Position numbers and translations under genes: made by a program. Below are positions 43,140-52,080 of a DNA stretch of 64,000 nucleotides, one piece after another. Source of the DNA: Chloroflexota bacterium (GTDB taxonomy: Bacteria > Chloroflexota > Dehalococcoidia > Lucifugimonadales > UBA3495). The notes beneath the pieces were generated by a model that was given only the letters and a program-made list of their open reading frames with translations, was not told the origin of the DNA and searched no databases. The stretch lies in the NCBI GenBank assembly GCA_028873965.1, contig JAPPMU010000003.1, positions 1 through 64,000 of the forward strand. Direction: 5' to 3'. Numbering within the stretch: the first letter of the stretch is position 1; the number at the start of each line of letters is the position of its first letter.

Positions 43140-43514
43140 ATGTCCACCAACGCCGACGCCCAGCGCCTGATCGAGGAAGCCGCCCAGACCCGGGGCTACA
43201 CGCTGGAGATGCACCGCATCAACGCCCTGGCCGACCCGGAATGGACCCAAAAATACGGCGAGTTCATCGAGGCCACCTACACCGGACAACGGCTCCTTGA
43301 CCGCAAGACCAAGGAACTGTTGCAAATCGTCGTAGAGGTTGCCCTGCGCGCCGACCAAGAGCAGATCCAGGCCCACATCCGCGTCGCCCTCAACGAGGGC
43401 GCCACGCCCCGCGAGATCCTGGAGGCCATGCAGGCCGTGATTGCCCCCATGGGCGCACTGGCGTTCCGCCGTGGCGTCCAGGCTTGGGCGGCGGAGACGG
43501 GGTTCGAGTACTGA
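43140..43514 (+). CDS. Carboxymuconolactone decarboxylase (CMD)-family protein
   Basis: The 124-residue helical protein has the CMD pattern LLDRKTKELLQIVVEVALRA ... IRVALNEGATPREILEAMQA followed by GALAFRRGVQAW. It lacks the CxxC of the peroxidase members (AhpD), so it belongs to the decarboxylase-like or unknown branch. The ATG follows GAGAGG. It lies 60 bp after the SIS gene and may be cotranscribed with it. Confidence 0.8.
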   Translation: MSTNADAQRLIEEAAQTRGYTLEMHRINALADPEWTQKYGEFIEATYTGQRLLDRKTKELLQIVVEVALRADQEQIQAHIRVALNEGATPREILEAMQAVIAPMGALAFRRGVQAWAAETGFEY

Positions 43515-43549
43515 CCCACTGACGCCGTGCCTTCAAAACGGAGGCCGCC

Positions 43550-44791
43550 ATGCTGATCAAATCTCTGCACCTGAAAAACCTCCTGTCGTTCAAGGATGCC
43601 AGGCTTGACCTACAGCCACTGAACGTGCTTATCGGCGCCAACGGGTCGGGCAAGTCGAACCTGATTGACGTGATTGCGCTGCTGCAGGCGGTGCCGGGCG
43701 ATTTACCGGCGTTTTTTCGGCGCAACGGGCCAACGGGAGATTGGGTTTGGAAGGGTGTGCCGGAGGATTGCGAAGTCAGAATGCCGGAAATCCTTGCTGC
43801 AATCAACGACCCAAAGAAGCCAAATATGCCGCTCGAGTACGATTTGCGGTTGGACACAAGCGACGATGGTGTGAAAGTAATACACGAAGGTTTGGCAGAC
43901 ATTCGTCCTGCCGGCGAACAGCTCAGGCGCGTCTACTTTTCCCGTAACGCTGACAGGTCAGGATTAGTGGCGTCAACAGGAGGAACGCACCCCGAACTCA
44001 CCGGCGGAACCAACCAAATCAGATTAAATCCTGACGCTCTTGGTAGTGCGCAGTCAGTATTCAACGCCATTCGTGATCCCTCAAGTTTCTCGGTCCTTTC
44101 CGCCACCGCGTTCCGGCTTTCTACAATCAAATCCTACCGAAGCTGGCACGTTGGCCGGAACAGCCCGGTTCGCAGCCCCCAGCGTACCGACGGCGACCCC
44201 AATTTTCTGGAGGAAGATTTCAGCAATCTGGCCCTGGTGGTCAACGACCTGCTCAGCCGCCGGCTGGAGCCGTCCCTGGACTCTTACCTCAAGCGGTTCT
44301 ACGAGTCCTACGAAAGCCTGCATCCGCGTATTTTCGGGAATACCGTCGAGCTGGTCATCAACGAAACCGGCACGTCCAGCGCGCTGCCGGCCTCCCGATT
44401 GTCCGATGGCACCATACGGTTCATCGCGCTGCTGGCCATCCTGTGCCACCCGGACCCCCCACCGCTCATCTGCATCGAGGAGCCGGAAATAGCCATGCAC
44501 CCCGATTCGTTGGGTTTGATAGCGGAATTGATGCGGAACGCGTCCGAGCGCACCCAACTCATCGTCACCACCCACTCTCCTGAGTTGGTCGCCCTGTTCC
44601 CGCCAGAGCCGGAAGCGGAATACGTGGTAGTGTGCGAACAGGATGCCGAGGAAGGCACCCGTTTCCACCGGCCGTCATACGCAGAATTGCGCGAGTGGCA
44701 GGACATTTACCAGCAGACCGGCAAAGAGTTAGTGGTGTACGGATTGAGCGAAATGTGGCTGAGCGGCGCACTGGGAGGGGTGAGGTGGTAA
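43550..44791 (+). CDS. AAA_21/SMC-like ATPase, partner of DUF4276
   Basis: The 413-residue ABC-type ATPase has Walker A IGANGSGKSN (28-37), signature LSDGTIRF (near 285), Walker B PLICIEEPE (near 305) and the histidine switch TTHSPEL (near 340). There is no long coiled coil. This AAA_21 form resembles the ATPases of OLD, retron and PARIS-type defence modules. The next gene starts 4 bp after the stop and encodes a DUF4276 protein, so the two form one unit. The middle of the gene is richer in A/T than its neighbours. Confidence 0.82.
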   Translation: MLIKSLHLKNLLSFKDARLDLQPLNVLIGANGSGKSNLIDVIALLQAVPGDLPAFFRRNGPTGDWVWKGVPEDCEVRMPEILAAINDPKKPNMPLEYDLRLDTSDDGVKVIHEGLADIRPAGEQLRRVYFSRNADRSGLVASTGGTHPELTGGTNQIRLNPDALGSAQSVFNAIRDPSSFSVLSATAFRLSTIKSYRSWHVGRNSPVRSPQRTDGDPNFLEEDFSNLALVVNDLLSRRLEPSLDSYLKRFYESYESLHPRIFGNTVELVINETGTSSALPASRLSDGTIRFIALLAILCHPDPPPLICIEEPEIAMHPDSLGLIAELMRNASERTQLIVTTHSPELVALFPPEPEAEYVVVCEQDAEEGTRFHRPSYAELREWQDIYQQTGKELVVYGLSEMWLSGALGGVRW

Positions 44792-44795
44792 CTTC

Positions 44796-45326
44796 GTGAT
44801 ACTGTACCTGGAAGGCGGCAACCATCTTCGCCCGCCAGTGGCACAATTCATCCGGCGCGCCACTGGCCCAATTGACCTCAAAATCCAACCCTGCGGATCA
44901 GGCGACAACGCTATTGAAGAATGTGCCAAGGACGGGGATGGTTTACTGCTCATAGATAGCGAAGGTGAAGATCTGCAGCAGTTAACCCAACGTGTGGCGT
45001 CTCAAATCGGCGCAGCTAACCGCGCATTCTTCATGGTTCAAAAGATGGAAGCGTGGTTCATGGCTGACCGTAATGCTCTGCGCAACCATTTCGGCGCTGG
45101 ATTCCGCGAAAGCGCGTTGCCTCCGAACCGAAACGTCGAGGAAGTTTCAATCCAGGACATTGACAACGCCCTACGCAACGCCACCCGTGACTGTGCCAAG
45201 CAACGGTACCGGAAAGGTCGGGATGACGCAGGTTTGCTGAACCGGCTCAACCCCGCCACCGTTTACAACGCCTGCCCCAATTTCGCACTCCTCATCAACC
45301 ACCTCCGAGATCAGCGCGCCCGCTGA
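44796..45326 (+). CDS. DUF4276 (Toprim-like) protein, partner of the ATPase
   Basis: The 176-residue protein starts at a GTG four bases after the ATPase stop; the ribosome site GGGAGGGG lies within the ATPase end. It shows the Toprim-like acidic set: Glu6 in MILYLEGG, LLLIDSEGED (Asp54, Glu56, Glu58), and FMVQKMEAWFMADR, a DUF4276 hallmark. DUF4276 and the related DUF4435 nucleases accompany AAA_21 ATPases in anti-phage modules. I infer that the ATPase senses and this protein acts as nuclease or effector. Confidence 0.78.
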   Translation: MILYLEGGNHLRPPVAQFIRRATGPIDLKIQPCGSGDNAIEECAKDGDGLLLIDSEGEDLQQLTQRVASQIGAANRAFFMVQKMEAWFMADRNALRNHFGAGFRESALPPNRNVEEVSIQDIDNALRNATRDCAKQRYRKGRDDAGLLNRLNPATVYNACPNFALLINHLRDQRAR

Positions 45327-45348
45327 CCATTACCCGCTCCAACAGTCG

Positions 45349-45378
45349 TTGACGCTGTTTGCGGCCGTACCCTAAAAT
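45349..45378 (+). promoter_or_regulatory. Sigma70-like promoter of alaS
   Basis: TTGACG (45349-45354) and TAAAAT (45373-45378) are spaced by 18 bp, 59 bp before the alaS start codon. Confidence 0.55.
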
Positions 45379-45437
45379 CGGTTGCGGCCCCGAATAGCCA
45401 CTTTTCGTAATCCTTTCTACGGGAGTCGTAACCTCGC

Positions 45438-48179
45438 ATGAACACGGACGGCGACAGTATTCGCAGATCGTTTGCCGAATTTTTTGAAGCGCGCGGGCAC
45501 CAGTACATGCCCTCCGCCTCGCTCATCCCCGCCGGAGACCCCACGCTGCTCTTCACATCGGCCGGCATGGTGCCCTTCAAGCCCTTCTTCATGGGCGAAC
45601 AGACCCCGCCTCGCCGCCGTCTGACCAGCTGTCAGAAGTCCTTCCGCACCACCGACATCGACGAGGTGGGCGATCATAAGCACCTCACCTTCTTTGAGAT
45701 GCTGGGCAATTTCAGCATCGGCGACTACTTCAAGAAGGATGCCGTCGCCTTCGCTTGGGACCTGTGTACCGGTCTCTTCGGCCTGGAACCGGAGCGCATG
45801 TACGTCACCGTCCACCTGGACGACGACGATGCCTACGATCTGTGGCTAAACGACATCGGCGTGCCCCCGGAGCGCATTTACCGCTACGGCAACAGCGACA
45901 ACTGGTGGGGTCCCGCCGGCTTGGAAGGACCCACCGGCCCCTGCTCCGAACTGCATTACGACGGCGGGGCCGAGAAAGGCCGGGGCCAACACCCCGTCAC
46001 CGACGAGATGATGACCCCCGACGAGCTCACCGCAATGCTCCGGGTTGAAGCCGAGGGCGGCCCCGACGCCGAGCCAGGTGGCTGCCATCCCAACTGCGAC
46101 TGCGAGCGGTTCGTCGAATTGTGGAACCTGGTGTTCATGCAGTTCTACCAGGACCTCGAGGGTACCCGGACTCCGCTGCCCGCCCCCAGCGTCGATACCG
46201 GCATGGGCCTGGAGCGCGCCGCCGCCGTGCTGCAGGGCAAGCCCAACGTCTATGAAACCGACCTGTTCCGACCCATTATCGACGCGGTATGCAATCTCAC
46301 CGGCCACGAGTACGGTTCCGACCAGGACACGGACTACGCCATCCGCGTCGTCGCTGAGCACGCCCGCGCCGCCTCGTTCCTCATCAGCGACGGAGTAGTC
46401 CCGTCCAACAGCGACCGCGGCTACGTCCTCCGCCGCATCATCCGGCGGGCCATCCGCTACGGCCGACAACTGGGCCTCGACCGCCCGTTCATGACCGAGG
46501 TGGCCGATGCCGTGATTGCCCGCTTCGCCGAAGCCTATCCTGCCCTCACGGAAAATGAGGGATTCATCCGCCGCGTCGTGGGTTTGGAGGAGACCCAGTT
46601 TCTCGAAAACATCCGCCAAGGTATGCCTTTGCTGGAAGAGGTCCTGACATCTTCAAAGTCCGAAGGCGTGATCGCCGGCGCAGTGGTATTCGAACTCTAC
46701 GACACCTACGGGTTCCCGCCCGAGTTAGTGGACGAGATTGGTCGCCGCGAGTACGGCCTGGCCGTCGATATGGACGGCTTCAACGCCGAGATGGAGGCCA
46801 AGCGCGAGCGTGACCGGGCCGGGCACCAGGTCACCGGGAGCATGGAGATCGTCACCGCCTACGAGAATCTCGGGGCCGGCCGAACACCTTTTGACGGCTA
46901 CCAACGCACGTCAATTGACACCCGCGTCCTCGGCATCCTGCGCGAAGGCGAGGCGGTGGGACACGCCACTCGCGGCCAGCAGGTCGAAATCGTCCTGGCC
47001 GAGACCTGCTTCTACGCCGAAGGCGGCGGCCAAGTCGGCGATCAAGGCACGATAACCGGACCCAACGGTTGCGTGAGCATTGAAGACACCCAAAGCCCGG
47101 TGGCCGGCCTCATCGTCCATCGAGGACTGGTCGCCGACGGCGATATTGCCCTGGGCGAATCCGTGACCGCGCAGGTGGAAACGGAGCGCCGCCTTGACGC
47201 TTCTCGCAACCACAGCGGCACCCACCTGCTCCATGCCGCGCTGCGGTCCGTGCTGGGGCCGCACGTTCGCCAGGCCGGCTCGCTGTGCGCCCCGGGCCGG
47301 CTGCGCTTCGACTTCAACCACGTGGGCGCGATGACCCAGGACGAGCAACTGGACGTCCAAAGCCTGGCCAACCGGAAAATCCGCGAGAACCTGTCGATCA
47401 CGGCCCGAGAGACCACCTACACGGACGCGGTGCGCGACGGCGCGCTGGCTTTCTTCGGCGACCGCTATGGCGACGTGGTCCGCGTGGTGCGCATGGGCAA
47501 TCACGACGACCACGACGAACCATTCAGCTTTGAGGTCTGCGGCGGCACCCACGTCCACGCTACCGGAGAGGTCGGCACCCTGGTCGTGCTGGGAGAATCC
47601 AGCATCGGCGGCGGCATGCGTCGCATCGAGGCCATGACCGGCCGGGCCGCGGAGGAACTGTTCGTCCAGCAGTCCGCCACCCTGGAAGCCATCTCGCGCA
47701 AGCTTCAGGCGCCGGTGCCCGAACTGGAGGCGCGGCTGGACGCCTACATGGCCGATACCGACGTGCTGCGCCGACGCCTCGCCGATGCCGAGCGGGCCAG
47801 CCTCCGGTCGGAAGCGGAGTCGCTGCTCGAGCGCACCCGCGACATCGATGGCGTGAAGCTGGTCGCCGGTGTGACGTCCGCGCACAACGTCGAAGCCATG
47901 CGGGAGATGGGCGACTTCCTCAAGCAGAAGCTGGAGAGCGTGGCTATTGCCCTGGGTGCGGTGATTGATGGTTCTCCTATGATCGTCACCATGGTCACGC
48001 CGGACCTGGTGAGCCGCGGCCTCCACGCGGGAAACATCGCCCGGGACGCCGCCAAGCTCATGGGCGGCGGCGGCGGCGGCCGCCCGGAGACCGCCCAGGC
48101 CGGAGGACGCCAACCGGAACGCCTGGGCGCGGCCCTGGACAGCGTAGCCAACCTGGTCAGAGAAGGATTGGGCAATTAG
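45438..48179 (+). CDS. alaS: Alanyl-tRNA synthetase
   Basis: The 913-residue class II synthetase begins with the usual IRRSFAEFFEARGHQYMPSA and LLFTSAGMVPFKPFF. It contains the editing-domain metal site HSGTHLLHAAL with CGGTHVHATGEVG, and the C-terminal C-Ala part ending MGGGGGGRPETAQAGG. It charges tRNA-Ala and clears mischarged serine/glycine. It is the normal length plus small insertions (for example PDAEPGGCHPNCDCERF, a frequent four-Cys/His insert). It is followed after 29 bp by ruvX, a common alaS neighbour. Confidence 0.97.
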   Translation: MNTDGDSIRRSFAEFFEARGHQYMPSASLIPAGDPTLLFTSAGMVPFKPFFMGEQTPPRRRLTSCQKSFRTTDIDEVGDHKHLTFFEMLGNFSIGDYFKKDAVAFAWDLCTGLFGLEPERMYVTVHLDDDDAYDLWLNDIGVPPERIYRYGNSDNWWGPAGLEGPTGPCSELHYDGGAEKGRGQHPVTDEMMTPDELTAMLRVEAEGGPDAEPGGCHPNCDCERFVELWNLVFMQFYQDLEGTRTPLPAPSVDTGMGLERAAAVLQGKPNVYETDLFRPIIDAVCNLTGHEYGSDQDTDYAIRVVAEHARAASFLISDGVVPSNSDRGYVLRRIIRRAIRYGRQLGLDRPFMTEVADAVIARFAEAYPALTENEGFIRRVVGLEETQFLENIRQGMPLLEEVLTSSKSEGVIAGAVVFELYDTYGFPPELVDEIGRREYGLAVDMDGFNAEMEAKRERDRAGHQVTGSMEIVTAYENLGAGRTPFDGYQRTSIDTRVLGILREGEAVGHATRGQQVEIVLAETCFYAEGGGQVGDQGTITGPNGCVSIEDTQSPVAGLIVHRGLVADGDIALGESVTAQVETERRLDASRNHSGTHLLHAALRSVLGPHVRQAGSLCAPGRLRFDFNHVGAMTQDEQLDVQSLANRKIRENLSITARETTYTDAVRDGALAFFGDRYGDVVRVVRMGNHDDHDEPFSFEVCGGTHVHATGEVGTLVVLGESSIGGGMRRIEAMTGRAAEELFVQQSATLEAISRKLQAPVPELEARLDAYMADTDVLRRRLADAERASLRSEAESLLERTRDIDGVKLVAGVTSAHNVEAMREMGDFLKQKLESVAIALGAVIDGSPMIVTMVTPDLVSRGLHAGNIARDAAKLMGGGGGGRPETAQAGGRQPERLGAALDSVANLVREGLGN

Positions 48180-48208
48180 CTTTTCCCCGTGGCGGGGAGG
48201 ATAGCGTC

Positions 48209-48661
48209 GTGGGAATCTCGTCGGCCGACCGCGACCCTAAGCATCTCGCCCGGGCCGGCCGCCTGCTGGGCCTGGACGTAGGCGACCGGCGCATCGGGCT
48301 GGCGGTGAGCATACCGCCGGGGGAGCTGATCCTGCCCGCCGGGTATCTGGAACGCAGCAATCGGCGGGCCGACATCGCCGCGATCCTGGAGCAGGCCGGC
48401 CAACGCGACGCCGTGGCCATCGTCGTGGGTATGCCCTACGACGCCCATGGCCGATCCGGCGAGCAAGCCCGTAAAACCGATGCGCTGGTTCGCGCGCTGC
48501 GACGGGCCACCGACATCCCCGTGCTGACCGTCGACGAATCTTTCAGTTCCAACGCTGCCGCCAACGACCTGCTGCAGTCCGGTCAGAGCCCGAGCCGTGA
48601 CCCCGGTGCAGTTGATGCCGCGGCCGCGGCCGCGATCCTACGACGTTTCCTGGATTCGTAG
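48209..48661 (+). CDS. ruvX: Putative pre-16S rRNA nuclease / Holliday resolvase-like YqgF
   Basis: The 150-residue RNase H-fold protein starts at GTG after GGGGAGG. It has GLDVGDRRIGLAVS (first Asp), the VVGMPYDAHGRSGEQARK segment, VDESFSSNAA (acidic, variant of DERLTT) and the last acidic site DPGAVDAAAAAAIL. YqgF matures the 5' end of 16S rRNA in E. coli. Its position directly behind alaS agrees with many genomes. Confidence 0.88.
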   Translation: MGISSADRDPKHLARAGRLLGLDVGDRRIGLAVSIPPGELILPAGYLERSNRRADIAAILEQAGQRDAVAIVVGMPYDAHGRSGEQARKTDALVRALRRATDIPVLTVDESFSSNAAANDLLQSGQSPSRDPGAVDAAAAAAILRRFLDS

Positions 48662-48726
48662 GCGCTAGTACCATCTCGACGGACGATCTCTTTCGGAAAC
48701 GCTCCGAAACCTCGTTGCCGGCGTGC

Positions 48727-48756
48727 TTGACGTGCCGCGAACGGTTGTTCTATAAT
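48727..48756 (+). promoter_or_regulatory. Consensus promoter TTGACG-N18-TATAAT
   Basis: TTGACG (48727-48732) and a perfect TATAAT (48751-48756), spaced by 18 bp, lie about 36 bp before the ATG at 48793. It is the strongest-looking promoter in the window. Confidence 0.75.
48738..48751 (+). promoter_or_regulatory. LexA-type box inside the promoter spacer
   Basis: CGAACGGTTGTTCT contains the symmetric core GAAC-N4-GTTC and covers the spacer up to the first base of the -10 element, an ideal repressor position. Confidence 0.6.
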
Positions 48757-48768
48757 GCCGAAGTGTTT

Positions 48769-48782
48769 AGAACGTCCGTTTC
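48769..48782 (+). promoter_or_regulatory. Second, weaker LexA-like box
   Basis: AGAACGTCCGTTTC matches the CGAACRNRYGTTYC consensus at 12 of 14 positions, 18 bp downstream of the first box and directly before the ribosome site. Confidence 0.4.
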
Positions 48783-48792
48783 GAGGTGGATT

Positions 48793-49143
48793 ATGTTCGC
48801 CATGAACGCCGTGGCGCCCAAGCAGCGTCAAATCGCCGAACCGAGATTCGACCACTACGAGGATACCGGGTGTGAGGTCGCCTCCACCTGCTTCGACTGC
48901 CCGCTACCCCGCTGCAAGTTTGACGACATGGAATGGTTTTACAAATACCGCCGCCTGGGGCGTTATCTGCACATGGCCTCGGTGATACATAAAGAGGGCC
49001 TCTCAGTCCCCGAAGCCGCCGAGCGATTCTCCGTCACCCAGCGCACCGTGTTTCGCGTCTTGCGCCGTTGCCGCGATGCCATGCGGGAACTGACCCCGGC
49101 GGAAGCTGCCGTGTTCGCCAGCCTGGCTGCATCACCCTCCTGA
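48793..49143 (+). CDS. Small Cys4 helix-turn-helix protein
   Basis: The 116-residue protein has a compact cysteine cluster CEVASTCFDCPLPRC (C-x5-C-x2-C-x4-C) and, after YKYRRLGRYLHMASVI, a helix-turn-helix GLSVPEAAERFSVTQRTVFRVLRRCR. The cluster could hold zinc or an iron-sulfur group. The start follows GAGGTGG. A consensus promoter containing a LexA-type box lies directly upstream, so it is probably DNA-damage induced. I do not know a named family; a DNA-binding regulator is the best reading. Confidence 0.7.
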   Translation: MFAMNAVAPKQRQIAEPRFDHYEDTGCEVASTCFDCPLPRCKFDDMEWFYKYRRLGRYLHMASVIHKEGLSVPEAAERFSVTQRTVFRVLRRCRDAMRELTPAEAAVFASLAASPS

Positions 49144-49616
49144 AGGGAGCGAGCCGGCTGATAAGCGAAAACAACGCCCCTGACCTATCCCTGTGGCGGT
49201 TCCTCGACGGTGCGGCATCAATCAGCGCCAGCATGCTGCTGGCCGTGGCCCTCAATGGTTGCGGGTTGTGCAACGGGCTGCCGCTCCTGGGTTACCTGAA
49301 TGAGCTGGCCAACCGGGAGGATGGGATTATAATAACGGCAACGCTGCTGCTGTTTCCTACCACCGCAACGCTCTATGGAGTATTCAGAATGTTCTTTGCA
49401 GCCAAACAAGCCGCCGAGCGCAAGGCGCGCGAACGCGAACGCCAGGAACGTGAACGCGAACGCCAAACTCACGAACGCGGGCGCAGAGAAGGTATAAAGG
49501 AAGGCATCATAGCCGGTCGCCAGACAGAACGTGAGCGCATCAATGCGGCGCTGGAGCAACACGGCGTGCAACTCACACCGGAACTCACCAAGATCCTCTC
49601 CGGGGACGAGGAGTAG
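49068..49616 (+). CDS. Membrane protein with coiled-coil tail (start uncertain)
   Basis: The frame begins with a TTG inside the preceding gene (76-bp overlap); the only in-frame ATG is at 49236, which would cut into the first membrane segment, so the true start is unclear. The product has two hydrophobic segments (ISASMLLAVALNGCGL and GIIITATLLLFPTTATLYGV) and then a long charged helix ERKARERERQERERERQ with a GIKEGIIAGRQTERERI part. It resembles small inner-membrane proteins with a cytosolic coiled coil. Function unknown. Confidence 0.5.
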   Translation: MPRCHAGTDPGGSCRVRQPGCITLLKGASRLISENNAPDLSLWRFLDGAASISASMLLAVALNGCGLCNGLPLLGYLNELANREDGIIITATLLLFPTTATLYGVFRMFFAAKQAAERKARERERQERERERQTHERGRREGIKEGIIAGRQTERERINAALEQHGVQLTPELTKILSGDEE

Positions 49617-49622
49617 CCGAGT

Positions 49623-50798
49623 TTACCCCCGCGGCAACCCCAGGCCACGGCCGGCCACGATGCCCCGCTGAACCTCCGAGGTCCCGCCGGCAATCTTATG
49701 GGAGAAGCTGATCATCCAGTTTTCCGGCAGACGGCCATTCAATGGCGCCCGTTTCTCGCCACGCCCCAGCGCGCCGTCCAGGCCGGCCACTTCCAACACG
49801 CTGTTGGCTGACCGGTGCAACGTTTCGCTCCCGAAAGCCTTGCTCATGGACGCTTCCTTGTTCGGTACTAACCCTTCGCCCTGCATCCAAGCCACGTTGT
49901 AAGCCATCAGGCGCGCCACCTCACACTCCACGTACCGGTCGGCCAGTAAGTTCCGCACCCACGGCTGTTGCGTCACCTTGACGCCGTTGCGTGAAACCTT
50001 TCCCGCGTACTCCCGGGTGTCGTCCAGGAGCCGCCGCGCGATGGCCGAATAATCGATGCCGGACCGCTCGAAGTCCAGCAGGGTCACCGCCACGTACCAA
50101 CCGCGGTTTTCCTCGCCGACCACGTTGCTGCTGGGCACGCGAACGTTGTCAAAAATCACCTGGTTGAACTCGTGCCCCCCGGCCATGTTGACCACCGGCC
50201 GCACTTCAACGCCAGGGGTTTTCATGTCAACCAGGATGAAGCTGATGCCCCGGTGCCGGGGCGCCTCCGGGTCGGTTCGCGCCAGGCACATGATCCAATC
50301 GGAATGGTGCGCCAGCGTAGTCCAGATCTTGGATCCGTTGATTACGTACTCGTCGCCGTCACGCACGGCCCTGGTGCTCAGCGACGCCAGATCAGAGCCG
50401 GATTCGGGTTCGCTGTAACCCTGGCACCACTGGATCTCACCGCGAGCAATGGGTGGAAGGTGTGCCTGCTTCTGCTCCTCACTGCCGTGGATCATCAGCG
50501 TCGGCCCCAGCATCCGCACGCCAAAAATATCCCGCCCGGGCGCCCGGAGATAGGCCAACTCTTCGTTGTAGATGGCCGACCGCACCGGCGAGGCATCCTG
50601 CCCGCCGTATTCCTCCGGCCAGTGCATCGTCAACCAGCCCCGCTCCGCCAGCCGGCCACGCAGGTGCATAGTGAAGTCCCAATCGTACTCCTCGGGCCAG
50701 CGCCCGCCGCCTTCCCAGTCGGCCGGCAATTCCGCCCGGATGAACTGGCGCAGCTCATCTCGGAAGTGATTGTCTTCCGGAGTGAAGCGGTACTCCAA
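49623..50798 (-). CDS. Acyl-CoA dehydrogenase family protein
   Basis: The 391-residue flavoprotein starts at a TTG six bases after AGGAGG; an overlapping ATG is out of frame. It has WCQGYSEPESGSDLASLSTR (FAD-binding), ISFILVDMKTPGVEVRPV, RVPSSNVVGEENRGWYVAV and the C-terminal GGTSEVQRGIVAGRGLGLPR. It removes two hydrogens from a CoA thioester; the chain specificity is not readable. The length fits the family. Confidence 0.9.
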   Translation of the reverse strand: MEYRFTPEDNHFRDELRQFIRAELPADWEGGGRWPEEYDWDFTMHLRGRLAERGWLTMHWPEEYGGQDASPVRSAIYNEELAYLRAPGRDIFGVRMLGPTLMIHGSEEQKQAHLPPIARGEIQWCQGYSEPESGSDLASLSTRAVRDGDEYVINGSKIWTTLAHHSDWIMCLARTDPEAPRHRGISFILVDMKTPGVEVRPVVNMAGGHEFNQVIFDNVRVPSSNVVGEENRGWYVAVTLLDFERSGIDYSAIARRLLDDTREYAGKVSRNGVKVTQQPWVRNLLADRYVECEVARLMAYNVAWMQGEGLVPNKEASMSKAFGSETLHRSANSVLEVAGLDGALGRGEKRAPLNGRLPENWMISFSHKIAGGTSEVQRGIVAGRGLGLPRG

Positions 50799-50850
50799 AC
50801 CATGCCTCCTGCGAGATCAGATAGCCGTCTCGATCAACCCCGGTTGGTCA

Positions 50851-51087
50851 TCAAGCATCCACGGCCACACACGTCACGGTTCGCACGACGCCCACCACCG
50901 TGTGGATCTTCTCCGTGACCAATCCTCCGACCACGGACATGTCCTCGCCGGAGATCACCGCGATGATGTCGTAAGGGCCAGTGACCACGTCCACCGACTC
51001 AATGCCATCCAGATCCCGCAGGGTATTGGCTACGTCCCTGGTACGGCCGACGGCGGTTTCAACCAGCAAAAAGGCTTTCGTTGCCAT
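50851..51087 (-). CDS. Lrp/AsnC ligand-binding (RAM) domain protein
   Basis: The 78-residue protein is a stand-alone RAM domain: KAFLLVETAVGRTRDVANTL, ESVDVVTGPYDIIAVISGED, IHTVVGVVRTVTCVAV. It has no DNA-binding part. Such proteins bind amino acids and oligomerise; regulatory partners are unknown. AGGAG lies 11 bases before the ATG. Confidence 0.85.
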   Translation of the reverse strand: MATKAFLLVETAVGRTRDVANTLRDLDGIESVDVVTGPYDIIAVISGEDMSVVGGLVTEKIHTVVGVVRTVTCVAVDA

Positions 51088-51207
51088 GATTTGGCATCTC
51101 CTGTTTCAAGGGTGAAGTGGAGAGAAATCGGGGGGGCCATAGCCCTGCCGCGTGCGCCGGGCAATTCTACGGTGGCCCCGTGGGAGTGTCAATTGAACCG
51201 GGGCGGG

Positions 51208-52080
51208 TTACAACTCGGCCGCCAGCCGTCGAACCAGATCCGCCGCCGCGTCCCGGGTGTCATCGCGCTTCAGCGCATGCTCTATCGAGGCTCGCAACAA
51301 TCCCAGCGGGTTGCCGCCGTCGTAGCGTATGCCCTCAAACTCGCAGGCGTAAACGGCCACGTCTTCCATCAGCAACGCCAAGCCGTCGGTCAACTGGATC
51401 TCGCCACGGGCTCCCGGCGGCGTCCGCTCAAGGCAGTCGAAAACCTGCGGCGGCAGCAGGTACCGGCCCACGATGGACAGGTTCGACGGCGCCGTCCCCG
51501 GCGGCGGCTTTTCCACCATCCCTCGTACCCGGTGCCGACCCTCTCCGGCCGGTTCGGAATCCACCACACCGTAGTTCTGCACCAACTCCCACGGCACGCG
51601 CTCCACCGCCACCGCGGCGGCGCCGTCTTCCCCGGCGACGGCAGCCATCATCTGGGACAGCACTCCCGGCGAGTGGTCGACTATGTCGTCCGGCAAAATT
51701 ACGGCAAATGGTTCGGCTCCCACTGCCTCGCGCGCCGTGAGCACGGCGTGACCCAAGCCCAGCGGTTCTTCCTGGATCACGAATGAGACGTCAGCCAGGT
51801 TCGCTCCGGATCGTACCTTTTCCAGGAGCTGCGCGTCGTCGGACAACCGTGTTTCAAGATCCGGTCGCGGGCGGAAGTATTCGGCGATTCCCTCTTTGCC
51901 GGGAGACGTAACTACGATCACGTCCGTTATTCCCGCTTCCGCCGCCTCCTCCACCACGTATTGCAGCATGGGCCGATCGAGTATCGGCAGCAGTTCCTTG
52001 GGCACGGAACGGGTTACCGGCAAAAACCGCGTCCCGAGACCGGCGGCCGGTATGACTGCTTTACGAATAGCGGCGCACAT
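51208..52080 (-). CDS. galU: UTP-glucose-1-phosphate uridylyltransferase
   Basis: The 290-residue nucleotidyltransferase has AVIPAAGLGTRFLPVTRSVP, VPKELLPILDRPMLQYVVEE, PLGLGHAVLTAREAVG, and FAVILPDDIV, the GalU pattern. It makes UDP-glucose from UTP and glucose-1-phosphate for cell-envelope sugars. Length is normal. Confidence 0.92.
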   Translation of the reverse strand: MCAAIRKAVIPAAGLGTRFLPVTRSVPKELLPILDRPMLQYVVEEAAEAGITDVIVVTSPGKEGIAEYFRPRPDLETRLSDDAQLLEKVRSGANLADVSFVIQEEPLGLGHAVLTAREAVGAEPFAVILPDDIVDHSPGVLSQMMAAVAGEDGAAAVAVERVPWELVQNYGVVDSEPAGEGRHRVRGMVEKPPPGTAPSNLSIVGRYLLPPQVFDCLERTPPGARGEIQLTDGLALLMEDVAVYACEFEGIRYDGGNPLGLLRASIEHALKRDDTRDAAADLVRRLAAEL

